In this document: in pieces, positions 44,435 to 53,006 of the stretch | Numbering within the stretch: position 1 is the first letter of the stretch | How the letters are laid out: each line of letters begins with the position of its first letter | Assembly (NCBI GenBank): GCA_023434365.1 | Contig: JAEYSV010000060.1 | Coordinates: forward strand, 30,318 to 94,317 | Direction of reading: 5' to 3' | Length of the DNA stretch: 64,000 bases | Source: Bacillota bacterium | GTDB lineage: Bacteria; Bacillota; Clostridia; Lachnospirales; Lachnospiraceae | Translations under genes and position numbers: made by a program | Notes under the pieces: model-generated | Databases searched by the model: none | The model's input: only the letters and a program-made list of their open reading frames with translations | Told to the model about the DNA's origin: nothing

Positions 44435-46585
44435 TTATTTAATTTCTATAAGAGCATCTCTATGCTTCACTTCGTTATTAGCAATCGTTTGGATTGTCTG
44501 ATATTTATCCGTATTGGTAATGATGATTGGAGTCACGATACGATATCCTTCATTTTTAATTCCCTCAAAATCAACAATGGCTAGCAAGTCTCCAGCTTTC
44601 ACATATTCTCCAGCTGCAACTTTGATGTCAAAATGTTTACCACCTAATTTGACGGTATCAATTCCAATATGAATTAATATCTCAACCCCTTCATCTGAAG
44701 TGATTCCTATAGCATGCTTCGTATCATATACCATCGTGACATTGCCATTAACCGGTGAAACTATTTCATTGTTAACTGGTTCGATAGCAACACCTTTTCC
44801 TAGCATCTCTTCGGAGAAAACTCCATCATTAACTTCAGATAGAGGCATTATTTTACCCTTTATTGGAGAGTAAACTTTTTTAACTTGGTCGTTTGTAAAA
44901 GGTATTGCAGTATTGTTAATGGAGTTATTTTTTTTCTGTGATTTGTTACTATGGTTATTAGTCGCATTATTTGGAATTATCGCATCCTCTGATCGATCTC
45001 TCCTTAGATAGTCATCAAGATTGGACTTAATAACAGTTACTCTTGGCCCATAGATAACCTGAACACCATTTCCTTTTTTTATGACACCCGCAGCACCAGA
45101 GGATTTGAGGATATCTTCCTTCACTAACGATCCATCATTCACGGTTACTCGAAGTCTTGTAGCACAACAATCAATATCTCTGATGTTTGACTGACCACCT
45201 AATCCCTGTTCAATCAGCGAAGAGGTGACATCATCCGAGTTACCTTCTGATTTCTTTGCTTTGGCTGCTTCAACATCTGCTCTACGATAGAGTTTGACAT
45301 CATCATTCGTATCTTCTCTACCAGGGGTTTTATAGTTAAACTTACGAATCATAAAGCTAAATAAGAAATAGTAAAGAGCAAAGTAACCAATTCCGACGAT
45401 TACGATATTAATCCAGCTTGTTTTTGAGTTACCTTGTAGAATACCAAATAAAAACATATCAATAAATCCACCGGAGAAGGTCATACCGACACCAACCCCA
45501 AAAATGTGCATTAGCATATAGGCACATCCTGCAAAGAAACAGTGAATGATATAAAGAATAGGTGCAACAAACAGGAAGGTAAATTCAATTGGCTCGGTAA
45601 TACCGGTTAGCACAGAAGTCAGGGCAGCAGAGAGTAATAAACCACCTGCAACTTTTCTTTTTTCCGGTGATGCTGCACGATACATGGCATAAGCCGCGCC
45701 AGGTAAGCCAAAAATCATTAATGGGAATTTACCAGACATAAAACGTGTTGCCGATACACTAAAATGAGATATATTATGGGAAGCTAATTCGGCAAAAAAG
45801 ATGTTTTGCGCTCCTTCCACTAATACACCATCTACGGTAGCAGTTCCACCAACGGCTGTTTGCCAGAATGGCAGATAAAATACATGATGTAAGCCAAATG
45901 GAATGAGTGCACGTTCCATAATCCCGTATAAGAGTGTGCCGCCATATCCAGATTCCATAACAAACCCACCGACAGCATAGATCCCATTTTGTACAAAAGG
46001 CCAGAGATAGAACATGATGATACCTACTACCAAATATACAATAGATGAAATAATTGGGACAAATCTAGTTCCTCCAAAGAAGGATAATACCGCAGGTAGA
46101 TTGATTTTATAAAAGCGGTTATGCAGATAAGCAACACCAATACCTACGAGAATACCTCCAAAAACACCCATTTGGAGAGAAGTGATGCCAACTACAGACG
46201 CTGTAGATCCAGCCAATAATGCTTCTGGTCCTCCATGCAAAGAAACCATGGCACCTATTGATGAATGCATTACAAAGAAGGCAATCGCACCGGCGAGTGC
46301 TGCGACTTCTTTTTCCTGCTTGGCCATACCAATCGCAACGCCAATTGCAAATAAGATTGGCAGGTTTTCAAAGACGATGGCACCTGCAGCTTTTAAAACA
46401 GTTAAGATATTGTAGAAAAAGGTTCCTGGGCCAATATAGTCAAGCAGACCATACGTTTTCAGCATTGTTTCATTGGTAAAGGAACCGCCGATTCCTAAGA
46501 ACAAACCGGCAACTGGTAATAACGCAATAGGAAGCATAAAAGAGCGTCCTACTCTTTGTAAAATACCGAAAAGTTTATCTTTCAT
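44435..46585 (-). CDS. ptsG: PTS glucose-type permease, EIICBA
   Basis: The protein has 716 residues in order EIIC (about 1-400, ten helices, with PFGLHHVFYLPFWQT and GITEPIEFTFLFVAP), EIIB (about 425-535, phospho-acceptor cysteine in DIDCCATRLRV) and EIIA (about 570-716, phospho-acceptor histidine in ILIHIGIDTVKLGG). It takes up and phosphorylates a sugar using HPr. The GLHHVFY segment favours glucose over N-acetylglucosamine, but both remain possible. The ATG at 46583-46585 has TAGGAGGAG directly before it; the in-frame upstream extension of 44 codons has no site. A long-range inverted repeat lies in its leader. Confidence 0.92.
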   Translation of the reverse strand: MKDKLFGILQRVGRSFMLPIALLPVAGLFLGIGGSFTNETMLKTYGLLDYIGPGTFFYNILTVLKAAGAIVFENLPILFAIGVAIGMAKQEKEVAALAGAIAFFVMHSSIGAMVSLHGGPEALLAGSTASVVGITSLQMGVFGGILVGIGVAYLHNRFYKINLPAVLSFFGGTRFVPIISSIVYLVVGIIMFYLWPFVQNGIYAVGGFVMESGYGGTLLYGIMERALIPFGLHHVFYLPFWQTAVGGTATVDGVLVEGAQNIFFAELASHNISHFSVSATRFMSGKFPLMIFGLPGAAYAMYRAASPEKRKVAGGLLLSAALTSVLTGITEPIEFTFLFVAPILYIIHCFFAGCAYMLMHIFGVGVGMTFSGGFIDMFLFGILQGNSKTSWINIVIVGIGYFALYYFLFSFMIRKFNYKTPGREDTNDDVKLYRRADVEAAKAKKSEGNSDDVTSSLIEQGLGGQSNIRDIDCCATRLRVTVNDGSLVKEDILKSSGAAGVIKKGNGVQVIYGPRVTVIKSNLDDYLRRDRSEDAIIPNNATNNHSNKSQKKNNSINNTAIPFTNDQVKKVYSPIKGKIMPLSEVNDGVFSEEMLGKGVAIEPVNNEIVSPVNGNVTMVYDTKHAIGITSDEGVEILIHIGIDTVKLGGKHFDIKVAAGEYVKAGDLLAIVDFEGIKNEGYRIVTPIIITNTDKYQTIQTIANNEVKHRDALIEIK

Positions 46586-46604
46586 AGCTCCTCCTAAATC
46601 GTAA

Positions 46605-46688
46605 AAAGACCGATAGCCAATTAATATACTCGTCAAAATAACTATGTGTAATTTTGTCGATAAGTATACATTTTTTGTTTCGGTCTTT
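46605..46688 (-). promoter_or_regulatory. Long-range inverted repeat in the PTS gene leader
   Basis: TCGGTCTTT and AAAGACCGA (nine bases, perfect) are separated by 66 bases. On the minus strand the downstream arm is followed by TTTT about 20 bases before the ribosome binding site, so it could act as an attenuator as in GlcT-regulated glucose operons. No glcT gene lies in the window. Confidence 0.45.
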
Positions 46689-46733
46689 CTGAAAAAATTC
46701 GATTGTAGAATTAACATGTCGGATTACTGATTA

Positions 46734-47696
46734 TTACTTTTGGACATTATTGATAAATTCTCGTTTTATCATTAGCAGTTTGTGAATTTGTTTTAAAATA
46801 TAAAATAAGATGGCTCTGGCTTCAAACTCTTCCCGACTTTGTGGAAGCTCTTGTTGTTTCATATCCTTTATTATGAGGTCTAAGTCTTGTAACAGTCCTT
46901 CGACAGTATTATCCTTGTGATACCCGAGCTTTATGGCTTCAAGTAGCGCAGCTACCTGATTGGCCTGCTTTGGTAAATAAGTGATACTCTTTATGTTCTC
47001 ATACAGTTCATTGAGTACAACACTTTGCTGTTCTCTCATACGAATATAATCCATTAAATAAGTGTCATTATTAAACAGTGCATTGTTATAGTTGATAAAC
47101 GCACAAGTACGAGCGCGTTTGAGGCTTTTTTGAAGCTGTATTAGGCAATCAGAATTGTAGGCACTTTTATCATCTTTCACCAGCCACTCAGCCATACGGC
47201 TTAGAATTGTTTTGATCTGTATATCGATTTGTTCTGTTAGGTTTTGTAAGAGGTCTTCCTTTCTGCGAAGGTGCATATTTACTATAATGCCCATCAAAGT
47301 TCCAATCAGGAATAACCCTGTTTCATTAAGAATCTGAGCAGTTGACATCGATTGCTCCGTTAGAAAATGAGTGATTAATACAGAATTCATCGCGATTGCC
47401 TCGCCCCAACCAGCATAAAGACAAAGTAGTGCAAACAATAACAGGTATCCTGCGAAGGCAAACAGTGTAAAGCCTAAAAAGTAAAAGAAAACCGCAGCTA
47501 GGATTAGGGCACAAAGAAAGGCCAATGCTCTGTTTCTGGCACTTCGAATCGTTTCCCGTTTGGTATTTTGGATGCTAAGTATGGTAATAATCCCAGCAGT
47601 TGAAGCGTATTGAAGCCCTAATTCGGCAGCGATAGCAATAGCGATTACGCAGGCAATGGCGATTTTAATTCCTTTAATAATTTGTTCTTTTTTCAT
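46734..47696 (-). CDS. Aromatic acid exporter family protein
   Basis: The protein has 320 residues. Residues of about 5-150 hold five or six membrane helices (GIKIAIACVIAIAIAAELGLQYASTAGIITILSIQNTKRET), then a cytoplasmic helical domain of about 170 residues. This is the pattern of the aromatic acid exporter (ArAE/FUSC-like, formerly DUF939) proteins of Gram-positives. The ATG at 47694-47696 follows AAAGGAAAAACC. An upstream in-frame start has no site. Substrate unknown. Confidence 0.82.
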   Translation of the reverse strand: MKKEQIIKGIKIAIACVIAIAIAAELGLQYASTAGIITILSIQNTKRETIRSARNRALAFLCALILAAVFFYFLGFTLFAFAGYLLLFALLCLYAGWGEAIAMNSVLITHFLTEQSMSTAQILNETGLFLIGTLMGIIVNMHLRRKEDLLQNLTEQIDIQIKTILSRMAEWLVKDDKSAYNSDCLIQLQKSLKRARTCAFINYNNALFNNDTYLMDYIRMREQQSVVLNELYENIKSITYLPKQANQVAALLEAIKLGYHKDNTVEGLLQDLDLIIKDMKQQELPQSREEFEARAILFYILKQIHKLLMIKREFINNVQK

Positions 47697-47965
47697 GGTT
47701 TTTCCTTTCTGACATCGGTTATTATGTAGTCTGGCCAGCACTTCCAAAGTGGTAAAAGGCACATGATAATACTAGTATATCATAGGATAGCTTATTTTGC
47801 TCTGAATATGTCGTAGCATAACGATAAAGTATGAAACATGTAAAAAGTATAATAATTCACATTGTAATGAACTCCATCATATCGTAAAATATTTATAAAT
47901 GATTTTTTATCTACCATCTAATAGTAACTTGATGGTGGAATAAACCATGTTAGGAGGATATAAAA

Positions 47966-49423
47966 TTGGAGACAAACTTAAAAGTACATAAAGTAAATTT
48001 GTTACCTGCAAAATGTGCCTTAGATTTAGGCGATGGAAGTGAAAGAGGAGAATATGTAAGCCAGGATTATATTATTAATAAACTTGGTAGACCTCATCGT
48101 AACATTAATCTTATGTACACCTATTACCCAAATGATAAACAATGGCCAGAAAGAATCAGTGTGGCTTGTAAGGATATGAATGTGACGTACCAATGGGATT
48201 ATCCATATGATGATTATTTCCCATACGGTGGAGGAAGTAAAGGTAGTACTAAAGGCGAACCATTTACGTTTATGCGTGATATTAGAAAACATGGACAAGA
48301 CATTACATTGACACTTACCATGGATTGTTCGCTTCCAGATAAAGAATTATATTATATTGCGAATGAACTAAAGACCTTTGGTAGAATGAAGTTACGTATT
48401 AATCACGAGTGTGCTGGTACTTGGTTTACTCATAACCAAAGATTTACCTATAAAGAAATTGCTGATTTCTTTGTACGTTTTCATAATATAATCAAAGAAG
48501 TAGCACCAAATATCCAAACAGTATTCTGTGCTGGTTTTTCATTAGATGATAGTGAAGTTAATGCAGTAAGCCAGGAAGAGGATTTCCTAGAAGCCTATAA
48601 AGTGGCAGATGTGTGGTCTGCAGATCGTTATCTGGCATTACACTATGGTTGGCCTTATGATGTTTGTGAAAAGGGTGGTACTACCTATAGTTCCTATAGT
48701 ATTACCAATATTTATGAGATAGTTAAGAAAACAGCTGCCAGACTAAATGAGATTAACGGTGGAGTAAGTAAGCCATTTGTTATATCAGAACTTAATACTG
48801 ACGGTGATGTTACCGGACCAATGAAACAGGGAGAATCAATTAAGAAATTCGCTTATTTGTTCCGTGATAACAATACCGATTGCTTAAATGGTTTTACCAT
48901 GTATCAATTTAGAGACCGCGGTCGTCTAGGACTTGAGGTTGAGGATCCAAATAATTCTAGCGTTGGTATTGAGCAACCTATCTTGAAGGATTATAAGGAA
49001 ATTATGTATGATCCATATTTTATGCATCAATTTGATGTTAATACGGATGCGCAACTTGAGTTACCATTTTCCATGAGATGGGGAAGTGCAGAAGATGCAG
49101 AGGGCGTTGGATTAGCTTTAGAATTGGATACTATGCCAGTATTTTGTGAAATCGAATTTGAGGAATCGCTGAATCTGATGATGGAGTTAAACGGTAGATG
49201 GTTTTATAAGGCACCAAATACAAAAGTAGTTGATTTGATGCCAGCCTTCTTTGATTCAACTTTTGAAGGTCCTAAAAACCTTGTACTCAAATTGTTTGCT
49301 CCTCCTGCCACAGGTGAAAATGATACCACTCAGGGTGAGGATTGGAATTACAATTATACGAGTGTTATTACAAAAATGCCAAAATTACGTATTCGTTACG
49401 AATCCATAGCAGATGTAAAATAG
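47966..49423 (+). CDS. Glycoside hydrolase-like (beta/alpha) barrel protein, TTG start
   Basis: The protein has 485 residues without an export signal. The first 370 residues look like a clan GH-A barrel: RINHECAGTWF puts a glutamate (E148) in the acid/base position after strand 4, and FVISELNTDG (E275) fits the nucleophile after strand 7. The HE-x-x-G-x-WF pattern is closest to GH26 mannanases. A C-terminal beta domain of about 110 residues follows. A perfect AGGAGG site eight bases upstream fixes the start at the TTG codon. Cytoplasmic location suggests action on imported oligosaccharides, if it is an active enzyme. Confidence 0.65.
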   Translation: METNLKVHKVNLLPAKCALDLGDGSERGEYVSQDYIINKLGRPHRNINLMYTYYPNDKQWPERISVACKDMNVTYQWDYPYDDYFPYGGGSKGSTKGEPFTFMRDIRKHGQDITLTLTMDCSLPDKELYYIANELKTFGRMKLRINHECAGTWFTHNQRFTYKEIADFFVRFHNIIKEVAPNIQTVFCAGFSLDDSEVNAVSQEEDFLEAYKVADVWSADRYLALHYGWPYDVCEKGGTTYSSYSITNIYEIVKKTAARLNEINGGVSKPFVISELNTDGDVTGPMKQGESIKKFAYLFRDNNTDCLNGFTMYQFRDRGRLGLEVEDPNNSSVGIEQPILKDYKEIMYDPYFMHQFDVNTDAQLELPFSMRWGSAEDAEGVGLALELDTMPVFCEIEFEESLNLMMELNGRWFYKAPNTKVVDLMPAFFDSTFEGPKNLVLKLFAPPATGENDTTQGEDWNYNYTSVITKMPKLRIRYESIADVK

Positions 49424-49431
49424 TAAATGAG

Positions 49432-49467
49432 GGTCACATCGGGAAACTGATGTGGCCTTATTTTTTT
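49432..49467 (+). terminator. Terminator after the GH-like gene
   Basis: GGTCACATC and GATGTGGCC pair around GGGAAACT and run into a T-rich tract. Confidence 0.85.
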
Positions 49468-49500
49468 GTGTTTTAGAACATTGCTTTGCAATTAACTACT

Positions 49501-50064
49501 CTATTTTACTCTTTCGCGGATAAAGTCTGCTTTCATCAGGATAGGAAAAAGCAGTAGACTAACGATAATGCCGACAACCCCTTGCACGATATTAAATGGA
49601 ATACCCACTACAGCAGCAGCCAATCCTACTGCAAGTGATATCGTATTGATTGAACCATATGCAATGGCGGCTAACATAGTTTCGTATAGGAAGTAGCCAA
49701 GTACCATAATCGTTTCCGCAAAGATTCCACCTACTATGATGCCAATATAGAAGGATTTATGACTGTTTACCTTTCGGTGAATACGATGAAATATTAAGCC
49801 CGCCACCATAGCAGTAAGTGCTTTGATAATCAGGGTAGCAGGTGCGTAGGATACATAACCTAAGAAAAGGTCAGCGAACATGGAGCCAATTCCGGCTGTT
49901 ATTGCGCCGTACCAAGGACCAAGAAGGATTCCGCATAATAGAACTAATCCATCCCCTAAGTGAATATAACCTAATGATGGTGTCGGGAATTTGATTGCCA
50001 TCGTGGCTATGCAAGTGAAGGCAGTAAGTAGCGCTGCAATAACCAAATTTTGTGTTTTTTTCAT
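49501..50064 (-). CDS. ECF transporter S component
   Basis: The protein has 187 residues with six membrane helices. The start KTQNLVIAALLTAFTCIATMAIKFPTPSLGYIHLGDGLVLLCGILLGPWYGAITAGIGS is the usual S-component layout, including the small-residue helix that contacts the EcfT subunit. S components bind a vitamin or metal and share an energising module encoded elsewhere. The GYIHLGDG and G-x-G-S motifs are seen in the group predicted to carry hydroxymethylpyrimidine, pyridoxine or queuosine precursors. I find no riboswitch in its leader that would decide the substrate. Confidence 0.85.
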   Translation of the reverse strand: MKKTQNLVIAALLTAFTCIATMAIKFPTPSLGYIHLGDGLVLLCGILLGPWYGAITAGIGSMFADLFLGYVSYAPATLIIKALTAMVAGLIFHRIHRKVNSHKSFYIGIIVGGIFAETIMVLGYFLYETMLAAIAYGSINTISLAVGLAAAVVGIPFNIVQGVVGIIVSLLLFPILMKADFIRERVK

Positions 50065-50360
50065 TTGAACAACTCCTATTCTGTGCGAATTCTAGCAGCG
50101 ATGCATTAGCTAACTTTAATAAAGATTGTTTATGTGTTACTTGTGACATATAGAATAAAGGAAAACTGTCATTTTTCAAATAGCCAGTTTAGCAATAATT
50201 AACCATGCCAGATTGTAAGAGTATCATATGCCATTTATTTTCGGAATGATTAAACCTTTCTAGTGTAATACTATTGCATGAGTAATTAATTTACTGAAAT
50301 TAAAGGAAAACAAAGCTTCAGTTACCCTTAAATAGTATGAACAGTAAAGGAGAATAAACT

Positions 50361-50528
50361 ATGGCAAAAGCAGGAATGAGAAGACCAGATCCAGAAGAAC
50401 CACATGGAACCGAAGGGAAGCAATCATATCATAAACAGAAAAATGATCAGACTCCGGTTCCAGAAATTCAGGGAAAAGCTAAATATGGACATAACAAAGC
50501 TTCGAATATGAAGGACGAGCCAAAATGA
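50361..50528 (+). CDS. Small hydrophilic protein of 55 residues
   Basis: This short frame starts MAKAGMRRPDPEEPHGTEG and ends in KASNMKDEPK. A GTAAAGGAG sequence lies before the ATG. It is rich in charged residues, proline and glycine, with no membrane segment. The stop codon overlaps the next start as ATGA, so it is translationally coupled to the HD hydrolase gene. I recall similar short proteins in clostridia but no function. Confidence 0.65.
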   Translation: MAKAGMRRPDPEEPHGTEGKQSYHKQKNDQTPVPEIQGKAKYGHNKASNMKDEPK

Positions 50529-51130
50529 TGGTTAACAAAAAGTATTTTTTGGAAATGGAACAGGAGTTAATGACAAACGAACAGCCTTCCTTATATCTTG
50601 CGACACTTCCTGATCTTCCTTGGTTTCGTGAAGCACCATTTTCGATGCTTTATGCATTAATGAAAACAGAGCAGTCGCCAGTCCATCACCCTGAGGGAAG
50701 TGCCTGGAATCATACTCTATTAGTTGTAGATCAAGCGGCTAAAGTGAAAGATGAAAGTACGAATCCAAGAGCATTTATTTGGGCAGCCTTGCTACATGAC
50801 ATTGGCAAACCAAAGACCACCAGAAATCGGAAAGGCAAGATTACTTCTTACGATCATGACCGCGTAGGAGCTCAGTTAGCTAGGGAATTCTTAACTGTGT
50901 TTTCTTTGGAAGAATCCTTGGTTGAATATATCTGTTCGCTCGTAAGATGGCATATGATGATATTGTATGTCACAAAAGATTTGTCTTTTGGTGATAAGAC
51001 TGCAATGAAGAAAGAAGTGAATCTACAAGATATTTCCTTACTTGGCTTTTGCGATCGCATGGGAAGAACGAATGCAGATGCAAAGAAGGAGAAGGAGACG
51101 ATTCGGTTGTTTGAGGAAAAGGTAAAATAG
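50525..51130 (+). CDS. HD domain phosphohydrolase
   Basis: The protein has 201 residues. HD motifs are present: HHPEGSAWNHTLLVVD with the first His, LLHDIGKPKTT with the HD pair, and YDHDRVGAQLAREFL with the later His and Asp. This is the form seen in the HD domain attached to tRNA nucleotidyltransferases and in free-standing clostridial homologues, which act on nucleotides or phosphoesters. It overlaps the small gene before it by four bases. Substrate unknown. Confidence 0.88.
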   Translation: MMVNKKYFLEMEQELMTNEQPSLYLATLPDLPWFREAPFSMLYALMKTEQSPVHHPEGSAWNHTLLVVDQAAKVKDESTNPRAFIWAALLHDIGKPKTTRNRKGKITSYDHDRVGAQLAREFLTVFSLEESLVEYICSLVRWHMMILYVTKDLSFGDKTAMKKEVNLQDISLLGFCDRMGRTNADAKKEKETIRLFEEKVK

Positions 51131-51170
51131 ATGTTAACTCCAAAGACATGGAATAGTGTATAATAATATT

Positions 51171-51218
51171 GAGGTGTCGCAAAATAGCAATAATCATGCT
51201 ATGGAGCGCGCCTCTTTT
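51171..51218 (+). terminator. Terminator after the HD gene
   Basis: GAGGTGTCGC pairs with GCGCGCCTC, with an inner stem ATAGCA/TGCTAT, followed by TTTT. Confidence 0.75.
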
Positions 51219-51383
51219 ATATATGATTTATTCATGTAATTATATATGCATACATTATATCCTGGTTTTATTTGAAAAGCACTATTATAATACCAATGAG
51301 AGTAGATTTTAGAAAGTAAGAAAGTTATAATGTAATCAATATTAGGTAGCTAGAAATGATGCAATATAGTAAGGGGAATTGAT

Positions 51384-52037
51384 ATGAAATGGACAGATCT
51401 TGAGAAACCTTGGCAAATCCTATTTGCTTTAAGTTGGCAGTCTTTTTGTGAAGGGGATTTTCCGATTGCTGCAATTATCGTAGACAGAGAAGGAACGGTG
51501 TTAGCGTTTGGGCGAAATCATACCAATAATAAGAATAAGTTTCCAAACCCAAAAGTAGTACATGCGGAAACACAGTGTTTACAGTCTTTGGATACTAAAA
51601 GATATCCGAAGGTTAAAGAATATATACTGTATACCACGATGGAGCCATGCCCAATGTGTATGGGGATGATTGTAATGGGTGGTATAAGGCATGTCATCAT
51701 GGGGTCAAAGGACCGGTATGCGGGGGCTAGTGACATTCTTTTAACTAATGAGTATTGCAAAAGTAAACAGGTGAAGATGGAACTTAACGACTGCGTCTTT
51801 GGTGATCTTCAGATAGCGATGCAAGGATATGTGGAGCTAAGAGATCGAGGTAATGACAGCCTTGTGCTAAAACAACTTGAACAGGATTATCCTATAGGGG
51901 CATTGGTTGCAAAAGAACTATTCGAGCAACATACGCTTGAAGAGTTTGTGAGGAAGGAGCAATCAGTAGAAGAGATATTTGATATATTATGCGACTATAT
52001 CAGTTGTAAGCAAGTTCAGTTGGCAACGAAAAGATAG
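51384..52037 (+). CDS. Cytidine/deoxycytidylate-type nucleoside deaminase
   Basis: The protein has 217 residues. The zinc-deaminase motifs are complete: HAE (VVHAETQCLQSL) with the catalytic Glu, and PCPMC (TTMEPCPMCMGMIVMGG) with two zinc cysteines. The first 155 residues form the domain. A C-terminal extension of about 60 residues is helical and unrecognised. The related families deaminate guanine, adenosine in tRNA or free nucleosides. It is followed by a YbaK-type gene 23 bases later. Confidence 0.88.
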   Translation: MKWTDLEKPWQILFALSWQSFCEGDFPIAAIIVDREGTVLAFGRNHTNNKNKFPNPKVVHAETQCLQSLDTKRYPKVKEYILYTTMEPCPMCMGMIVMGGIRHVIMGSKDRYAGASDILLTNEYCKSKQVKMELNDCVFGDLQIAMQGYVELRDRGNDSLVLKQLEQDYPIGALVAKELFEQHTLEEFVRKEQSVEEIFDILCDYISCKQVQLATKR

Positions 52038-52060
52038 AATACTAATGTGAGGGATATATT

Positions 52061-52531
52061 ATGGCAATTGATAAAGTAAGAAATTATTTTGCTCAGTGGA
52101 ACATGGAAGAAAGAATAAGGGAATTTGAGGTTTCTAGTGCAACTGTCGAATTGGCAGCACAAGCCTTAAACTGTGAGGGAAAGCGAATAGCTAAAAGTCT
52201 ATCATTTTTGGGCAAGGATGGATGTATTCTTGTTGTAACAGCAGGGGATGCCAAAGTAGATAATGGTAAGTTTAAAGCTACGTTTCAAATGAAAGCCAAG
52301 ATGTTGTCAGCCAGTCAGGTAGAGGAGATGGTGGGACATGCAGTAGGGGGTGTCTGCCCTTTTGCCATCAAAGAGGAAGTTAGGGTATATCTAGATGATT
52401 CTCTAAAACGTTTTGCTACCGTTTTTCCAGCATGCGGAAGTAGTAACAGTGCAATAGAATTAACAATATCCGAACTGGAACAGTATTCTAATGCGGTAGA
52501 ATGGGTTGATGTATGTAAGGACTGGGAATAG
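52061..52531 (+). CDS. YbaK/EbsC-type aminoacyl-tRNA deacylase
   Basis: The protein has 156 residues. The family pattern is clear: AQALNCEGKRIAKSLSFLGKDGCILVVTAGDAKVDNGKF with the conserved Lys, then VGHAVGGVCPFAI and the VYLDDSLKRFATVFPACGSSNSAIELT segment. YbaK/ProX-like domains hydrolyse mischarged aminoacyl-tRNAs such as Ala- or Cys-tRNAPro. It follows the deaminase gene closely and may be co-transcribed. Confidence 0.92.
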   Translation: MAIDKVRNYFAQWNMEERIREFEVSSATVELAAQALNCEGKRIAKSLSFLGKDGCILVVTAGDAKVDNGKFKATFQMKAKMLSASQVEEMVGHAVGGVCPFAIKEEVRVYLDDSLKRFATVFPACGSSNSAIELTISELEQYSNAVEWVDVCKDWE

Positions 52532-52586
52532 ATGGTTAGAATGGTTAGCTTATATTGCAAAAGGTGTAAATAACTGTAATGGTTGC

Positions 52587-52615
52587 TTGACATTTGCGTA
52601 TTATAGAAATATAAT
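52587..52615 (+). promoter_or_regulatory. Consensus sigma-A promoter of the ABC-F leader
   Basis: TTGACA at 52587 and TATAAT at 52610 are separated by exactly 17 bases, a perfect match to consensus. Confidence 0.85.
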
Positions 52616-52761
52616 AAATAACTGAGTCTGTACTTGAATTGAGTTGGACGTTAATCAAAAGAAAGATTGAGAAAAGCGGAGGTTCGAAAAATGAGAATGT
52701 AGTGATTGGACATAAAAGAACATGTAGAATGAACTTGAATCCTAATTCAGGTGATGTTTTT

Positions 52762-52818
52762 ATGCGTTTCGTTCAGTTACTATTTAATTCAAAGGGATGG
52801 CTCTTTGAAATATTATAA
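52762..52818 (+). CDS. Putative leader peptide of 18 residues
   Basis: The frame MRFVQLLFNSKGWLFEIL starts at 52762 after AGGTG with eight bases of spacing and ends within the hairpin at 52817. Its location between promoter and ABC-F gene fits a ribosome-stalling leader peptide of the Vga/VmlR attenuator type. Confidence 0.6.
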   Translation: MRFVQLLFNSKGWLFEIL

Positions 52819-52890
52819 ACTCATTTTGCGAGTTACCTTAGCAAGCAAAGAATAGATATTAATTCCATGTTGTTATCGTTATGCCTTAAA

Positions 52891-52920
52891 GCTTAATAAC
52901 ACTTTTTATTGTGCTTAAGC
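52891..52920 (+). promoter_or_regulatory. Inverted repeat in the ABC-F leader, candidate attenuator arm
   Basis: GCTTAA at 52891 pairs with TTAAGC at 52915 and CAC/GTG pair inside. It lies between the leader peptide and the gene's ribosome binding site. The T run is internal, so it may be an anti-terminator rather than a terminator. Confidence 0.45.
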
Positions 52921-53006
52921 TGGTAATGCTATGGAAGAGATTCCTTTTGTTATCTAATAATGAGTTTATGATCCTTTCTGAACGAAATGTACAGGAGGGA
53001 TTTTTT

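Larger units (their letters stand above)
52532..53006 (+). other. Leader region of the ABC-F gene
   Basis: The 475 bases contain a consensus promoter, a short leader ORF, a hairpin AACTC-ATTTTGC-GAGTT (52817-52833) just after that ORF, and a larger imperfect inverted repeat at 52891-52920. The transcript leader is about 385 bases. The layout is that of antibiotic-induced attenuators. Confidence 0.65.

Noticed and set aside
50065..50360. Vitamin riboswitch (TPP, FMN, preQ1, THF) before the ECF S component gene
   Set aside because: None of the conserved cores is present on the minus strand leader.
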